A stretch of DNA of 64,000 nt from Sciscionella marina DSM 45152 (GCF_000379465.1 NZ_KB905402.1:1-64000), one strand, 5' to 3'; shown: positions 32,903 to 42,189, counted from the stretch's first letter. Notes: generated by a model from the sequence alone, not told the origin. A program made the numbers and translations.

Positions 32903-35665
32903 TCACTCCTTGTCCGTGAGTCCGAACGGGTTGCCCTGCTCGGCCCCCTCCGAGCCGCGCACCGAATGCCCGACCGCCCTGCGGCCCGCGACGAAGCCGG
33001 ACTGGAACCGGGCCATCTTGTCCCGTGCCGTGGTCGCCGCCTGTTCGGCATCCTCCGGTGACTGTCCGGCCGCCAGGCGGTGCTGCCCGCTGTCCAGCGA
33101 ACCGGGAACCAGATACGCGTTCGGCACCCGTTTCGGCAACGCGGACTGCCCGTTCTGTTCCGGCTCGATGTCCCCGAGCAGTGCGGCCGCCTGCCACCCG
33201 GAATCGGATTCCTCGCGCCACTCGATTTTCGGATTACCCGATTCGTCGAGGGCGGTGAACACATCCGTTTCCGTCGTTTCGGAAAGCCACCTGGACATCA
33301 TTTCCTGATAAATAGGCGTTCCCTTGCGCACGAGCTCCTCATGGCGTTTTCCGGTGCTGTCGTCCAGCGCACCGGAATATCTGCCGTTTCCGGTGCCGCC
33401 ATTGCCATTGCCGTTGCTCGTCGCTTTCGCCCCGCTGCCGTCCTCGGCGACGCTCGCCGGCTGATCCGTGTATATCGGTCCGCTGCCGAGCGTGTCCAGG
33501 TGCAGTGGTGCGTCGAGCGCGGGCAGTTCGGCCTTGTTCTCCTCGAGATTCCGTTTTCCGGGCAGATCAGCGGGAACGACCATGGAATGCGCGTCCTCAT
33601 CCGCATCACGTTGGGCGGGCACTGTCTCGAATCCGGTGCCCCCGATCTCCGCGGGCTCCCATTCGGCCCCGGTATCGTCCGCTCCGAATTCCGCATCCTC
33701 TTCCTCGAACCCGGAACGGGACAGCTGCCGGACACTGACCTGCGGCGGCAGCCCGGAGCTCGCCCGCGCCTTGTCGGTGAGCAGCTTCGCGGGCACCTTG
33801 ATGCGCGCGACCAGACCGCCCTCGATGTCCTCGTTCTCCGCGAGCCGCACCTCGATACCGTGCCGCTTGCCGAGGCGGGCGACCACGTAGTGCCCCATTC
33901 GCCTGGTCACCGCGACATCCAGGTCCGGCGGCTCGGACAATGCCTGGTTGGCCGCCACCAGCTGTTCCTCGGTCATCCCGACCCCGGTGTCGGTGATCTG
34001 GATGGCCAGTTCGCTGTGCCGGTTCATCGCGGCCCGCACCCGGACCGTTGTCGATTGCTCGGAGAAGAAGGTCGCGTTGTCCAGCAGCTCGGCGAGCAGG
34101 TGCACCAGGTCGTGCACCGCCTGGCCGTGTACCGAGACATCCGGGACCGTGCCGACGTCGACCCTGCGGTAATCCTCGGTCTCCGAGACCGCGGCGCCGA
34201 TGATGTCCGCGGCCCTCGTCGGCCGGGTGATCTGGTTGGCCGGACCGGAACCGGACAGCACGAGGAGGCTTTCACCGTTGCGCCGCAACCGGGTGGAGAG
34301 GTGGTCGAGCTCGAACAGGTCGGTGAGCCGGTCCGGGTCCTGTTCGCGATCCTCGAGCCGGTCGATGACGCCGAGCTGGCGCTGCACGAGCACCTGGCTG
34401 CGCCTGGAGAGGTTGATCAGGATCCGGTTCAGGTTGTCCCGCAACAGGGCCTGTTCGGTCGCCAGCCGCACCGCCTGGCTGTGCACCTCGTCGAAGGAGC
34501 GCGCTACCTGACCGATCTCCTCGGTGGTGTGCACCCCGACGGGTTTGATCCCGGTCCGCGCTGCTTCCCGCGGGTCCGGGTCGGAGAGGATCCGGTGCAC
34601 GGTCGCGGGCAGCTGCTCGCTCGCCACCTGCAGCGCGGTGCGCCGCAGGGTACGCAGCTGACGGAGCATGGTGCGGGCCACGAAGAACATCAGCATCAGC
34701 GTGATGAACAGGGCGACGGCGAGCACGCTCGCGGTGACGATCAGCGAGGTGCGTGCACTGCTGAGCATGCCGCTCGCGGTGCTCTTCAGGTTCTCGAAGG
34801 CCCGGTCGAGTACCGTGGCGAACTTCTGGCTGATCGCGTCCGCGTTGGAGACGACCTGGCCGGTGTCGATCGCGGTCGGCAGGTTCGCCCCGGCACGCTG
34901 CACGGCGAGCTGCTGCAGCTGGAACTGGTTGTTGACCGCGACCCCGGTCATCTCGCCCGCGTAGGCGCGCTTGTCGTCATCGGGGCCGATGTCGTTGAAC
35001 CGCGAGATCGAGGAGACCAGATCGGCCCCGGCCTCATTGAGCAGCTGTCCCTCGTCGTCCGCGAACCTGCCGCGCATGGCACCGAGGGTGAGATAGAGGT
35101 TCTGGGTGGACGCGTCTTCCTTGGCGTGCTCGAGCGCGTTGACGGCATTCTGGTTGTCCCGCAGCTCGGCACTGCTTCCGGCATAGGTCGGCTGCAACAG
35201 CGTGTCGATCACCGAGCCGTACGCGGAGTTCATCGTCGAAACCGAGATCGCGGCCGCGTCCGCGCCTCCCGGTTGCATCGCCATCTTGCGCAGCCGGTCG
35301 AGCGCGGTCATCCGCGGCTGGATGCGCTGAATGGCGGGTTCGGCGACGTCGACTTCCTGATTGGCTCCCTTGACCCGGTCCCAGGTGCCGTCGGTGGTGG
35401 AGATGTCCTTGTCCAGCTCGCCGTGACCGGGGGTGCGACCGCCGACGATCCAGCTCGCCATCGCCACCCGCTCGTGCTGCAGGGCGTGCGTGACCGCGGT
35501 GGCGTCGTAGTCGAAGCCTATGGCGTCGACCGAGCGCTGGTAGCTCGAGGTCTCGGCGACCCCGTCGTATATTCGTGCGGCTGCGAGGGCGACCGCGGCG
35601 ATCGTCGGCAGCGCGAGCACTGCCAGCAGTTTCGCGCGGAGCGGCCAGTTAGCGAGTGTCCGCAT
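32903..35665 (-). CDS. Conservon sensor kinase CvnA with nitrate/nitrite-sensing domain
   Basis: A 920-residue membrane histidine kinase-like sensor. Helix one is at about 10-30, a large extracytoplasmic all-helical domain of the NIT type at about 40-305, and helix two at about 308-330. A HAMP-like segment follows at about 330-405, then the helix with FELDHLSTRLRRNGESLLVLSG (450-471). The ATPase has N-box LAELLDNATFF (524-534) and DTGVGM (559-564). The last 270 residues are low-complexity and acidic, typical of conservon kinases. Whether it phosphorylates anything is unclear. It heads the CvnABCD operon and is divergent from a solute-binding lipoprotein gene. Confidence 0.9.
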   Translation of the reverse strand: MRTLANWPLRAKLLAVLALPTIAAVALAAARIYDGVAETSSYQRSVDAIGFDYDATAVTHALQHERVAMASWIVGGRTPGHGELDKDISTTDGTWDRVKGANQEVDVAEPAIQRIQPRMTALDRLRKMAMQPGGADAAAISVSTMNSAYGSVIDTLLQPTYAGSSAELRDNQNAVNALEHAKEDASTQNLYLTLGAMRGRFADDEGQLLNEAGADLVSSISRFNDIGPDDDKRAYAGEMTGVAVNNQFQLQQLAVQRAGANLPTAIDTGQVVSNADAISQKFATVLDRAFENLKSTASGMLSSARTSLIVTASVLAVALFITLMLMFFVARTMLRQLRTLRRTALQVASEQLPATVHRILSDPDPREAARTGIKPVGVHTTEEIGQVARSFDEVHSQAVRLATEQALLRDNLNRILINLSRRSQVLVQRQLGVIDRLEDREQDPDRLTDLFELDHLSTRLRRNGESLLVLSGSGPANQITRPTRAADIIGAAVSETEDYRRVDVGTVPDVSVHGQAVHDLVHLLAELLDNATFFSEQSTTVRVRAAMNRHSELAIQITDTGVGMTEEQLVAANQALSEPPDLDVAVTRRMGHYVVARLGKRHGIEVRLAENEDIEGGLVARIKVPAKLLTDKARASSGLPPQVSVRQLSRSGFEEEDAEFGADDTGAEWEPAEIGGTGFETVPAQRDADEDAHSMVVPADLPGKRNLEENKAELPALDAPLHLDTLGSGPIYTDQPASVAEDGSGAKATSNGNGNGGTGNGRYSGALDDSTGKRHEELVRKGTPIYQEMMSRWLSETTETDVFTALDESGNPKIEWREESDSGWQAAALLGDIEPEQNGQSALPKRVPNAYLVPGSLDSGQHRLAAGQSPEDAEQAATTARDKMARFQSGFVAGRRAVGHSVRGSEGAEQGNPFGLTDKE

Positions 35666-35983
35666 CGTCGGTCACCTCGCGGCCGATCCATCCGGGCGTA
35701 CCGGCATCCGTTGTTCCTTGCGGTGTCGGTAGGCGGCAGATCGCCACCTGATTCCTTCTAGCAAGCCAACCTTGATGCCCCGATCGGGTGCAAAAAGGTG
35801 ATTCTCCGTAGTTCGCGCCGCACACTACCCTACAACTGTCGGGGGATAAAGACTTCAGACGAACTAGCCGATTGCAGAGGGCAACCGGGCTGCCGGCGCC
35901 CTTGACGAACTGCGTCCACCCAGACACCATCTCGCATGTTCACTCACAAGTGCTACCCCCGTTAACTAGAGGACAAATGTGAC
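35666..35983. other. Divergent intergenic region of the conservon and the binding lipoprotein
   Basis: This 318-bp stretch has no gene and holds the divergent promoters. On the plus strand TTGACG (35902-35907) and CACCAT (35925-35930), 17 bp apart, form a plausible -35/-10 pair for the lipoprotein gene. The region is less GC-rich than its surroundings around 35790-35860. Confidence 0.4.
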
Positions 35984-36898
35984 ATGAGTCTCCGGCCGCC
36001 CGCCCGCAAGACCGTCACCGCACTCGCCGTCACGGCAGCGCTCGCCCTCTCCGGCTGTTCCGGCGAGTCCCCCTCGCGAGCCGAGCGGAAGACCAACTTC
36101 ATCGACCGCGCCCCGGTCGCCACCGAAGCACAGATCAACTCCTCCCCGACCGCCGCGGCGATCCGGGCCCGCGGACAGATGTTGATCGGCAGCGACAAGA
36201 ACCTGCCCCTGGTCTCCCAACAGAATCCGACGACCGGGCAGACCGAGGGCTTCGACGCCACCCTGTCCCGCATGCTCGCCAAATACATCACCGGTCAGTC
36301 CACGCCGCGAATCGTCTCGGTCACCCCGGAGAACCGCGAGCAACTACTCGAAGCGGGCACCGTGGACGCGGTCATCCGCATCTACTCGATCACCGAGAAG
36401 CGCGCCCGGCAGGTCACCTTCGCCGGGCCGTACTTCGACTCCGGGCAGACCATCGCCACGCTGCGCACGAATCACGCCATCCAGACCGCCGACGATCTGC
36501 GCGGCAAGAAGGTCTGCGTGGTCAAGGACACGACCAGTGAAAAGGCCGTCACGCAGAAGGAGCCGGAGGCCGCGGTCACCCCGGCCGCCGACTCCTCGCA
36601 GTGCGTATCGGCGCTCGAACAGGGCAAGGCCGAGGCCTACGTGCACGACCTGACCGTCGTCGCGGGCGCGGCCCAGCTGAACAACAAGATCAAGATCGTC
36701 GGCAACCCGTTCACCTCGGAGCCGTACGGCATCGGAATCCGTCACGGTGACGACTCGTTCAAGAACTTCGTCGATGACTGGCTGCGCAGTATCGAACGCT
36801 CCGGGTTGTGGCGCCAGGCGTGGCAGCAGTCGCTCGGCACGGTCGTCCCCGGTGGTCCGCCGAGCCCGCCGAACATCGGCGGCGCCCCCGGTACCTGA
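35984..36898 (+). CDS. Glutamate-type ABC transporter substrate-binding lipoprotein
   Basis: A 304-residue periplasmic-binding-protein-like lipoprotein. The signal peptide ends in the lipobox LSGC with lipidated C25. The mature part is a type 2 solute-binding fold of the GlnH/GluB group: IRARGQMLIGSDKNLPLVS, TGQTEGFDATLSRMLAKYI, then FAGPYFDSGQTIAT and DDLRGKKVCVVKDTTS. No permease or ATPase gene is adjacent, so it may act as a sensor ligand-binding protein rather than in uptake, as GlnH does for PknG signalling in mycobacteria. AGAGGA precedes the ATG. Confidence 0.85.
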   Translation: MSLRPPARKTVTALAVTAALALSGCSGESPSRAERKTNFIDRAPVATEAQINSSPTAAAIRARGQMLIGSDKNLPLVSQQNPTTGQTEGFDATLSRMLAKYITGQSTPRIVSVTPENREQLLEAGTVDAVIRIYSITEKRARQVTFAGPYFDSGQTIATLRTNHAIQTADDLRGKKVCVVKDTTSEKAVTQKEPEAAVTPAADSSQCVSALEQGKAEAYVHDLTVVAGAAQLNNKIKIVGNPFTSEPYGIGIRHGDDSFKNFVDDWLRSIERSGLWRQAWQQSLGTVVPGGPPSPPNIGGAPGT

Positions 36899-37047
36899 CC
36901 GGGTTACCCCGGCCGATCAGGCACTGAGCCGAAACTGTGGATATCCTGGCAGTCTCCTGAGAAGGCCGCTGAACGCGGACCAGCCGGGGTATTGTCTGTC
37001 AAGGGGACGACATCACAGGAATTTTTCGCGGTAGGAGTTACAAGCGC

Positions 37048-37284
37048 ATGGCGAAGCTGAGCCGGATAGCGGCGATCGTTCCGGTCATCGGTGCGACCGT
37101 CGCGGCGAGCGCGCTCGCCGGGGCCGCCGTGTACACGGTCGCGCAGACCGACTGCGACGGTGGCCAGTACATCCGGTCCGGTCACCAGGTCGAGCTGATC
37201 GGCAGCTGCGTGAACCGCGGTGAACTTCCTTCCGGCGTGCACCCGGCACCCCGCGAGTCGCACAAGACGAACAAGCGGGGCTGA
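37048..37284 (+). CDS. Small exported protein of unknown function
   Basis: A 78-residue protein with a hydrophobic N-terminal signal or anchor at about 7-31. A short extracytoplasmic part follows, with two cysteines (TDCDGG, GSCVNRG) about 18 residues apart that could form a disulfide. I do not recognise a family. GGAG lies about 14 nt before the ATG at 37048. It is a single gene converging on metB. Confidence 0.6.
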   Translation: MAKLSRIAAIVPVIGATVAASALAGAAVYTVAQTDCDGGQYIRSGHQVELIGSCVNRGELPSGVHPAPRESHKTNKRG

Positions 37285-37365
37285 GAAGCACACCATGCCC
37301 TGCTGCGCGCGGCCAGATCGGCGCCTCGCGGCGTTGTCGCGCACTCTGACCGGGCCTTACGCCAT

Positions 37366-38505
37366 TCAGCGGAGCGCGCTGTGCAGATCCTCGACGAGGT
37401 CCTCGACGCGCTCGATGCCGACCGAGAGCCGGACGAGGTCCGCGGGCACCTCGAGCGCGGAACCGGAAACCGAGGCGTGGGTCATCGCCGCGGGGTGCTC
37501 GATCAGCGATTCGATCCCGCCGAGCGATTCGGCCAGGGTGAACAGCTTCGTGCGCCCGCACAGTTCGCGGGCCGCTTCGGCGCCGTCGACGTGGGTGAAC
37601 GAGACCATCGCGCCGAACGCGCGCATCTGCTTGGCCGCGATCTCGTGTCCGGGGTGCCCGGGAAGGCCCGGGTAGTAGACGGTGCCGACCTTGGGGTGAT
37701 CCACCAGCAGGCGGGCGATCTCCTCGGCGTTCGCGCAGTGCCGCTCCATACGCACCGCGAGGGTCTTCACTCCGCGCAGGGTCAGCCAGCTGTCGAACGG
37801 CCCCGGGGCGGAACCGGCGGCGTTGCGCATGAAGAACAGCTGCTCGGCCAGTTCCTCGTCCCCGGTGATCGCCGCGCCGCCGACCACATCCGAGTGCCCG
37901 CCGAGGTACTTGGTCGTCGAGTGCACGACCACATCCGCACCGAGCTCGAGCGGGGACTGCAGGTACGGGGTGGCGAAGGTGTTGTCCACGACGAGTTTCG
38001 CGCCCGCCGAACGCGCGAGACCGGCGAGCCCGGTGAGGTCCGCGATCCCCAGCAGCGGGTTGGTCGGGGTCTCACACCAGATCAGGCTGGTCTTGTCGGT
38101 CAGCGCGGCGCGCACCGCGTCGAGGTCCGAGAGCCGGACCGGCGTGTAGTCGATCCCCCAGTGCGCGAGCACCTTGTCGACCAGCCGGAAGGTGCCGCCG
38201 TAGGCATCGTCGGGGATCACGATGTGCGCGCCCGGCTCGGTGAGCACCCGGAGCACGGCGTCCGAGGCGGCCATTCCCGAGGAGTACGCGACCGCCCGCG
38301 CCCCGCCCTCCAGCGAGGCGAGACATTCCTCGAAAGCGGTGCGGGTCGGGTTGGCGGTGCGCGAGTACTCGTAGCCCGCGCGCAGACCCCCGACGCCGTC
38401 CTGGGCGAAGGTGGAGGTCTGGTAGATCGGCGTGATCACCGCTCCGGTGTGCGGATCGGGCTCCTGACCCGCATGAATAGCCCGTGTTTCGAACCCGTGT
38501 GCCAT
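37366..38505 (-). CDS. metB: Cystathionine gamma-synthase/lyase (PLP enzyme)
   Basis: A 379-residue PLP enzyme of the Cys/Met metabolism family. YEYSRTANPTR (46-56) contacts the phosphate of the neighbouring subunit, and HSTTKYLGGHSDVVGGA carries the Schiff-base lysine K199. YSSGMAA and the C-terminal ESLGGIESLIEHPAAMTHAS are also typical. By synteny with Rv1079 and proximity to cbs it probably serves transsulfuration between homocysteine and cysteine; synthase and lyase activity cannot be separated by eye. The ATG at 38505 follows a TAGGCT -10 box by 7 nt. Confidence 0.92.
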   Translation of the reverse strand: MAHGFETRAIHAGQEPDPHTGAVITPIYQTSTFAQDGVGGLRAGYEYSRTANPTRTAFEECLASLEGGARAVAYSSGMAASDAVLRVLTEPGAHIVIPDDAYGGTFRLVDKVLAHWGIDYTPVRLSDLDAVRAALTDKTSLIWCETPTNPLLGIADLTGLAGLARSAGAKLVVDNTFATPYLQSPLELGADVVVHSTTKYLGGHSDVVGGAAITGDEELAEQLFFMRNAAGSAPGPFDSWLTLRGVKTLAVRMERHCANAEEIARLLVDHPKVGTVYYPGLPGHPGHEIAAKQMRAFGAMVSFTHVDGAEAARELCGRTKLFTLAESLGGIESLIEHPAAMTHASVSGSALEVPADLVRLSVGIERVEDLVEDLHSALR

Positions 38506-38518
38506 AGACCGGAGCCTA
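38506..38518 (-). promoter_or_regulatory. Leaderless promoter of metB
   Basis: TAGGCT on the minus strand (38518-38513) is 7 nt from the ATG at 38505. Confidence 0.5.
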
Positions 38519-38556
38519 CCCGCGCGGCATTCGGCACGCGCGGGCGGCAACCGTGC

Positions 38557-39162
38557 TCACCAGGGCTGCCGGCCTCCCATCGGCGGGTACGGCGGCTGCT
38601 GCGGCATCCCGCCGTACATTGCGCCCTGTCCCGGCTGCCAGGTCACATAACGCGTGGTCAGCGGCACGATCGCGAGCACGAAGGTGGCGATCGCCGGAAC
38701 CGCGAACACGAACAGCACGCCGACCACCGCGCCGGCCGCCCGGCTGGTGGAACCGTTGAAGGTGGCACCGACGGCCGCGACACCCTGCATGGCGAGCACG
38801 CCGAGGGCGATCCAGCCGATGATGGCCAGCCCGGAACCGATCAGGGTCAGGATCTGGCCGAGCCGCTTGCGCATGAACAGCAGGATCGGCCCGGCGATGA
38901 GCGTGGCGCTCCAGATCACGAAGCCGATCGTCTCCCCGACGAGGATCCCCATGACCGAGGACGGTGCGTCACCGAGCACACTGATCACGCTGATCAGCAT
39001 GTAGAGGCCGAACAGGCCACCGAGCAGGCCGAGCACACCCGCGGTGATCGCGGTTCCCCCGCTCGGTGGGCGGGTCTGCGGGTCGATCTGGACCGGGTGC
39101 TGCGGCATCGGCTGGAACCCACCCGATTGACCGTAGTTGGGCGGTTGCGGTGGGTAAGTCAT
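38557..39162 (-). CDS. Pro/Gly-rich multi-span membrane protein
   Basis: A 201-residue protein. The cytoplasmic N-terminus (about 1-35) and the C-terminal 25 residues are Pro/Gln/Gly/Tyr-rich, as in the Pra and dispanin-like proteins of actinomycetes. Between them lie about four transmembrane helices (about 38-60, 72-94, 103-125, 140-168). The function is unknown. It sits between metB and a larger protein of the same architecture (39278-40693), probably a diverged pair related to the Pra region (Rv1078). Confidence 0.75.
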   Translation of the reverse strand: MTYPPQPPNYGQSGGFQPMPQHPVQIDPQTRPPSGGTAITAGVLGLLGGLFGLYMLISVISVLGDAPSSVMGILVGETIGFVIWSATLIAGPILLFMRKRLGQILTLIGSGLAIIGWIALGVLAMQGVAAVGATFNGSTSRAAGAVVGVLFVFAVPAIATFVLAIVPLTTRYVTWQPGQGAMYGGMPQQPPYPPMGGRQPW

Positions 39163-39214
39163 GGCGTTCCCTCGTTTGGTCCGGTGTGTCCGTTACACGG
39201 ATTTGACGCCGAAC

Positions 39215-39262
39215 AGTAGCGAACGGCTCCCGTGGTCTGCACCACGGGAGCCGTTCGCTACT
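39215..39262. terminator. Perfect 22-bp hairpin between the two membrane protein genes
   Basis: A 22-bp perfect stem (39215-39236 with 39241-39262) has a 4-nt loop. No T-tract follows in the direction of transcription (minus strand), so it would be an I-shaped terminator or an mRNA-stabilising hairpin 15 nt after the upstream gene. Confidence 0.7.
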
Positions 39263-39277
39263 AGGTCGCTTTTCAGG

Positions 39278-40693
39278 TCACCACTGCTGGGGAGGGAACC
39301 CCTGCTGACCGGGAGGCGGCCCCTGCGGGGGCTGCTGCTGACCGGGGTATCCGCCGCCTTGCGGAGGCTGGCCGGGGAACCCATCGCTGGGCGGACCCTG
39401 CGGGGCCTGGCCGGGGAACCCGCCACTGGGCGGACCCTGCGGAGCCTGACCCGGGAACCCGCCACCGGGCTGGCCCTGCGGAGCCTGACCGGGCCCACCC
39501 GGACCGAACTGACCGGGAGCACCGGGGCCGCCAGGGCCACCCGGGCCGCCGAACTGACCAGGACCGCCGGGGCCACCGGGACCACCGAAGCCGCCACCGG
39601 GACCGAACGGGCCACCCCCGCCGACCTCCGCGGCCTTGGCCTGCATACCGGCCGTGGTCGAGGGCAGCCACCAGAGCACGATGACCGCGATGTAGATGAT
39701 CACACCGACGATGCCCGCCGCCGAGGAACCGCCGATGAGGGCGAGGACACCGGCGATGATGCCGAGCCCGGCGCCCACGGTGACCGTGAGCCGCCCCCAG
39801 TTCTTGCCCTGACCGCCGAACCAGGCACTGATCCCGACGACGACCGTGATGATCATCAGGACGATGATCACGATCATCGCCATGGTCAATGCCGAGTTGA
39901 GCTTGTCCATCGACTGGCTGAGCTGCCCGGAGTAGGGGTTGTCCGCACCGCCGAACGAGGTCGAGTTGCTGCTCAGGTAGCTCTTCGCGTTGAGGGTGTT
40001 GACCAGCCCGAGGATCGTGAAGATCAGCATGATCGCGGAGAGGGCGATCGTGGTCCACATCGCCGCGGGCAGCGTGTTGCCCTGCTGCGGACCGCCCTGC
40101 TGCGGACCGCCCTGCTGCGGACCGCCCTGCATCGGGCCGCCCTGCATCGGACCGCCCGGACCCGGCTGGCCGAACTGCGGCTGGCCCTGCTGCGGCGGCA
40201 TCCCGGGCTGGCCGTACGGCGCACCCTGGGCACCGGGCGGCGGGAAGCCCTGCTGCGGCTGGCCACCGAAGGCACCCGCGTTCGGGTCGCCCTGGGGCAC
40301 GTAACCCTGCGGCTGGAAACCCTGCTGCCCGCCGAACCCGCCGGAGGGGTCGCCCGCGGGCGGGGTGTACTGGCCGTAGTTCGGCTGCGGCGGGGCGCCG
40401 GTCGGCCCGACCACCTGCGTGGAGTCCGGTCCCTGCTGCCCTGGTCCGCCGAGCACCTGCGTGCTCTCCGGAACATCGCCCTGCGGGGCGCTGCCCGGCA
40501 TGACCGCCTGGGTCGGTTCGGCGCCGTCCTGCGGCTGATTGACCGCGGGCGGCTGCTCGCCCGGCCGGATGGCCTGAGTCGGTTCGGCCGTGGAGAACTG
40601 GTTCTCCCCGCCCTCTTGTGGCGGCTGCACGCCGCCCTGATACGGCTGCTCGCCCTGGCCCTGCTGGCCATCCGGCGGCTGCGGAGCACTCAT
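39278..40693 (-). CDS. Large Pro/Gly/Gln-rich membrane protein (Pra-like)
   Basis: A 471-residue protein with a disordered N-terminal region of about 205 residues (repeats of GGPQQ- and QGFP-type), about three or four transmembrane helices between about 210 and 345 (with WTTIALSAIMLIFTILGLVN first), and a C-terminal Gly/Pro/Gln-rich tail. The threonines in recurring motifs such as TQAI, TQVL and TQVV in the first 100 residues could be substrates of Ser/Thr kinases (inference). Position beside metB and cbs suggests the Pra (Rv1078) slot. The function is unknown. Confidence 0.75.
   Translation of the reverse strand: MSAPQPPDGQQGQGEQPYQGGVQPPQEGGENQFSTAEPTQAIRPGEQPPAVNQPQDGAEPTQAVMPGSAPQGDVPESTQVLGGPGQQGPDSTQVVGPTGAPPQPNYGQYTPPAGDPSGGFGGQQGFQPQGYVPQGDPNAGAFGGQPQQGFPPPGAQGAPYGQPGMPPQQGQPQFGQPGPGGPMQGGPMQGGPQQGGPQQGGPQQGNTLPAAMWTTIALSAIMLIFTILGLVNTLNAKSYLSSNSTSFGGADNPYSGQLSQSMDKLNSALTMAMIVIIVLMIITVVVGISAWFGGQGKNWGRLTVTVGAGLGIIAGVLALIGGSSAAGIVGVIIYIAVIVLWWLPSTTAGMQAKAAEVGGGGPFGPGGGFGGPGGPGGPGQFGGPGGPGGPGAPGQFGPGGPGQAPQGQPGGGFPGQAPQGPPSGGFPGQAPQGPPSDGFPGQPPQGGGYPGQQQPPQGPPPGQQGFPPQQW
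40081..40156 (-). repeat. 15-bp tandem repeat in the Pra-like gene
   Basis: About five units of CTGCTGCGGACCGCC type (plus strand) encode GGPQQ or GGPMQ pentapeptides. The first three are almost identical. Confidence 0.75.
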
Positions 40694-40788
40694 CGGGTGA
40701 ACTCCCTCGGATAATTGGCTGACTGTCGTCCGCTGCGTGGTGGCCTACGCTATCTGATCACGACGAACCTGGCAGTACGGCCCGCCGA

Positions 40789-42156
40789 TTAACCGCCGAG
40801 GTAGGCCAGCACATCCTGCCGGGTGACCAGGCCCGCCGGCTTGCCTCCCTCGAGCACGAGCGCGCCGTCGGCTCCTTCGAGTGCCCGCATCGCCGCGCTG
40901 ACCGGTTCACTGGAACCGATGGTCGGCAGTGGCGCGGACATGTGCGACTCCACGCTGTCGGTGAGCGCCGCCTTCCCGGAGAACAACGCGTCGAGCAGGT
41001 CGCGTTCGTTGACCGCGCCCTTGACCTCGGCGGCCATCAGCGGCGGTTCCGCGCCCACCACCGGCATCTGCGAGACGTGGAACTCGCGCAGGATCGCCAC
41101 CGCCTCGGCCACGGTCTCGTTCGGGTGGGTGTGCACCATGTCCGGGAGCGAACCGTCCTTGCGGCGCAGCACATGACCGACGGTCGCCCCGGTCGAGTCC
41201 GGCGGGAGGAACCCGTAGGAAGCCATCCAGGAATCGTTGAACACCTTGGACAGGTAGCCACGGCCGCCGTCCGGGAGCAGCACCACGATCACGTCCTCCG
41301 GCCCGCAGCGCTTGGCGAGCTCGATCGCCGCGGCCACCGCCATCCCGCAGGAACCGCCGACCAGCAGCCCTTCCTCGCGCGCGAGCCGGCGCGTGGTGTG
41401 GAAGGAATCAGCGTCCGAGACCGCGATGATCTCGTCGCAGACGCCCCGGTCGTAGGTCTGCGGCCAGAAGTCCTCGCCGACCCCCTCGACGAGATAGGGC
41501 CGCCCGGAACCGCCCGAGTACACCGAGCCCTCCGGGTCCGCTCCGGCAATGCGCACCCCGCCCGCGGAGATCTCCTTCAGGTAGCGCCCGGTGCCCGAGA
41601 TGGTGCCGCCGGTGCCCACCCCCGCCACGAAGTGGGTCAGCTTGCCTTCGGTCTGGCGCCACAGTTCCGGACCGGTCGAGTGATAGTGCGATGCCGGGTT
41701 GTTCGGGTTGCTGTACTGGTTCGGTTTCCAGCCGCCCGGCAGTTCGCGCGCGAGCCGGTCGGAGACGCTGTAGTAGGACTCGGGGTGTTCCGGGGCCACC
41801 GCGGTCGGGCAGACCACGACCTCGGCCCCGTAGGCGCGCAGCACATTGCGCTTGTCCTCGGAAACCTTGTCCGGGCACACGAAAACGCAGCGGTAGCCCT
41901 TCTGCTGGGCGACCATGGCCAGCCCCACCCCGGTGTTGCCCGAGGTCGGCTCCACGATCGTGCCTCCCGGCTTCAGCTCCCCGGACTCCTCGGCGGCCTC
42001 GATCATCCGCGCGGCGATCCGATCCTTCACCGAGCCACCCGGGTTGACGTACTCCACCTTGGCGAGCACGAGCGGTTCGACCTCGGCGGCCAGGGCATTC
42101 AGCTTCACCAGCGGGGTATTGCCGATCAGATCGGTCACGTGCTCCACGTATTCCAC
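40789..42156 (-). CDS. cbs: Cystathionine beta-synthase
   Basis: A 455-residue PLP enzyme condensing serine and homocysteine to cystathionine. The catalytic domain (1-320) has PGGSVKDRIA with the PLP lysine K44, TSGNTGVGLAMV (about 74-85) and GVGTGGTISGTGRYLKE (about 180-196). Residues about 335-455 form a tandem CBS pair that may sense adenosyl ligands. The haem-binding N-terminus of the animal enzyme is absent. The start is GTG at 42156, 6 nt behind TAGTCT. It is the Rv1077 counterpart, divergent from the mini-ORF and DUF6412 gene. Confidence 0.94.
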   Translation of the reverse strand: MEYVEHVTDLIGNTPLVKLNALAAEVEPLVLAKVEYVNPGGSVKDRIAARMIEAAEESGELKPGGTIVEPTSGNTGVGLAMVAQQKGYRCVFVCPDKVSEDKRNVLRAYGAEVVVCPTAVAPEHPESYYSVSDRLARELPGGWKPNQYSNPNNPASHYHSTGPELWRQTEGKLTHFVAGVGTGGTISGTGRYLKEISAGGVRIAGADPEGSVYSGGSGRPYLVEGVGEDFWPQTYDRGVCDEIIAVSDADSFHTTRRLAREEGLLVGGSCGMAVAAAIELAKRCGPEDVIVVLLPDGGRGYLSKVFNDSWMASYGFLPPDSTGATVGHVLRRKDGSLPDMVHTHPNETVAEAVAILREFHVSQMPVVGAEPPLMAAEVKGAVNERDLLDALFSGKAALTDSVESHMSAPLPTIGSSEPVSAAMRALEGADGALVLEGGKPAGLVTRQDVLAYLGG

Positions 42157-42168
42157 ATGGCAAGACTA
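42157..42168 (-). promoter_or_regulatory. Leaderless promoter of cbs
   Basis: TAGTCT on the minus strand (42168-42163) is 6 nt from the GTG at 42156. It is only 9 bp from the oppositely directed box at 42178. Confidence 0.5.
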
Positions 42169-42177
42169 ACTCTCGGA

Positions 42178-42189
42178 TAAAGTGGTTCC
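42178..42189 (+). promoter_or_regulatory. Leaderless promoter of the mini-ORF upstream of the DUF6412 gene
   Basis: TAAAGT at 42178-42183 is followed after 6 nt by GTG at 42190, which opens the 26-codon mini-ORF. Confidence 0.5.

Noticed and set aside
33080-35761. 893-codon open frame on the plus strand
   Set aside because: It is antisense to CvnA, which has all kinase motifs. The composition is typical of a shadow.
39161-40714. 517-codon open frame on the plus strand with Leu/Arg/Thr repeats
   Set aside because: It is the complement of the low-complexity Pra-like gene; the repeats reflect that gene's Gly/Pro/Gln repeats.
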